DNA of 64,000 bases, taken from positions 1 to 64,000 of the forward strand of contig NZ_MCBX01000009.1 in NCBI RefSeq assembly GCF_001723685.1, given 5' to 3'. Numbering within the stretch: position 1 is the first letter of the stretch; every line of letters begins with the position of its first letter. This stretch comes from Candidatus Marithrix sp. Canyon 246. Its GTDB lineage: Bacteria; Pseudomonadota; Gammaproteobacteria; Beggiatoales; Beggiatoaceae. This document shows positions 63,181 through 64,000 of this stretch, piece by piece. The notes under the pieces were generated by a model. That model made no database searches and was not told where the DNA came from. It was given only the letters and a program-made list of their open reading frames with translations. Made by a program: the position numbers and the translations under genes.

Positions 63181-63947
63181 CGCGCCTCAATAGTTGTACT
63201 AACATATTCATCAAGATGACTTAGCACTTGGTTCTTATTATATAAATATCCATTTTTGCCGCCCCAAGCATTTGCATGGATACTTCTAAAATCATACTGA
63301 ACTAGTGGCTTCTTATCCAATTCATTTTTAAAATCTTTAAATAAGCAATGAGCAGCAACTTCTATAACACTAACCGGTTCAGTGGCTACGTTGAGTAGCT
63401 TGATATTAGTATTTAAAACTTTATCAATATCATCAGCTATATTTTCTAAGGAATAAAATTGAAAGCTATTTCTACTTTCAATTTGTTCAATATTGTTATT
63501 ATTTAAAAAGTCATAAATAATATTTTTCTTTAAACCTTGACCAAATAAGCCCGGTAGCCTGACTATTTTAGTATCAAACAAATTTTGAACAAAAAATTCA
63601 AATTCTAAGCGGTGCTTACCGTATGCTTGGCATGTTTCTATTTCTATTTTTGTTTCTTCATTAACGCCAAATGGATTTGGGTAAACATCTACTGTAGAAA
63701 TTAACAATACCTGATCAGCTTGAACCTTTTCCAAGCAACGCGCTAATTTATTTATTTGTGCTTTATCTTGTTCTGGCTCTTTATTAGCTAACCATTTAGC
63801 TGCTGGTAAGGCACTAATAAATAATAAGTCATAATGTTTTCCACATATATCATCAATATTTTTTGAATTGTAGAGATCATCAAATTGCTTTTGTCTCAGT
63901 AAATTACTGCCAACAAAACCAGTAAAACCAATTAATGCTGTTTTCAT
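63177..63947 (-). CDS. NAD-dependent epimerase/dehydratase family protein
   Basis: A 256-residue Rossmann protein: TALIGFTGFVGSNLLRQ (NAD-binding GxxGxxG), then LLISTVDVYPNPFGVNEET and a YGKHRLEFE motif (catalytic Tyr and Lys as YxxxK). It is short for the extended SDR class. It is the first gene of the operon inside this window; an upstream promoter would lie after 63947. Likely sugar-nucleotide modification together with the next gene. Confidence 0.75.
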   Translation of the reverse strand: MKTALIGFTGFVGSNLLRQKQFDDLYNSKNIDDICGKHYDLLFISALPAAKWLANKEPEQDKAQINKLARCLEKVQADQVLLISTVDVYPNPFGVNEETKIEIETCQAYGKHRLEFEFFVQNLFDTKIVRLPGLFGQGLKKNIIYDFLNNNNIEQIESRNSFQFYSLENIADDIDKVLNTNIKLLNVATEPVSVIEVAAHCLFKDFKNELDKKPLVQYDFRSIHANAWGGKNGYLYNKNQVLSHLDEYVSTTIEAR

Positions 63948-64000
63948 AATATTAAGGATTATAACGATTTAATATTGCTTTAAATAAGGTTTTTAAAATT

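Overview
The window comes from an AT-rich bacterium, most likely a gammaproteobacterium. The evidence is gene order: rseC, a DegP/MucD-type protease, a glutaredoxin-like gene, lepA, lepB, rnc and era in a row, then trxA next to rho, plus argA (fused kinase-like/GNAT type) and argE. The many toxin-antitoxin genes, dispersed palindromes, DUF29 and FHA proteins would suit a large repeat-rich genome such as the Beggiatoaceae/Thiotrichales. That placement is an inference without a phylogeny.

Layout. (1) 1-11.2 kb: three secreted modular proteins that share an unrecognised ~130-residue module, joined to BspA-type repeats, an LVIVD beta-propeller or a LamG domain. Between them lie a PIN toxin/antitoxin pair, a frameshifted secreted protein, a decayed IS607-type element, a putative lipoprotein and an ABC ATPase next to ftsX. 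(2) 11.3-22.4 kb: housekeeping genes in tight operons (phosphopantetheinyl transferase, DUF29, PPOX-family protein, rseC-degP-glutaredoxin-lepA-lepB-rnc-era, argA, argE). (3) 22.5-44.4 kb: an accessory island. It holds riboflavin synthase and lumazine synthase genes with a GNAT gene, hicBA, brnT, two vapBC-like loci, an orphan brnA, AAA ATPase/DUF4276 remnants, a DUF2779 nuclease-exonuclease, a CoiA-like nuclease, a Septu-like ATPase/HNH pair and a type II restriction-modification pair. (4) 44.5-54.1 kb: an intact 1,100-residue NfnB-NfnA-like oxidoreductase fusion, then trxA, rho, a glycosyltransferase, mutL and an FHA-FHA-PP2C-HTH signalling cluster. (5) 54.2-63.9 kb: one minus-strand surface-glycan operon (two NAD/isomerase-type sugar enzymes, an SMR-like membrane protein, two polytopic proteins, a large unknown protein, a Wzx-like flippase and a GT4).

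The most striking feature is that the accessory cassettes in region 3 are separated by at least six decayed, internally deleted copies of the gene found intact at 44482-47784. A larger unit (Septu-like ATPase, HNH, spacer, oxidoreductase) was duplicated. In one copy the oxidoreductase decayed, and in the other the ATPase/HNH part decayed. A 33-bp palindrome sits in frame inside the oxidoreductase gene and is shorter in one of the copies. Several families of palindromic repeats, one bounded by GTAC, are scattered between genes.

No rRNA or tRNA gene and no CRISPR array was recognised. Coordinates of decayed copies are approximate to about 10-20 bases because their ends were set by eye against the intact gene.
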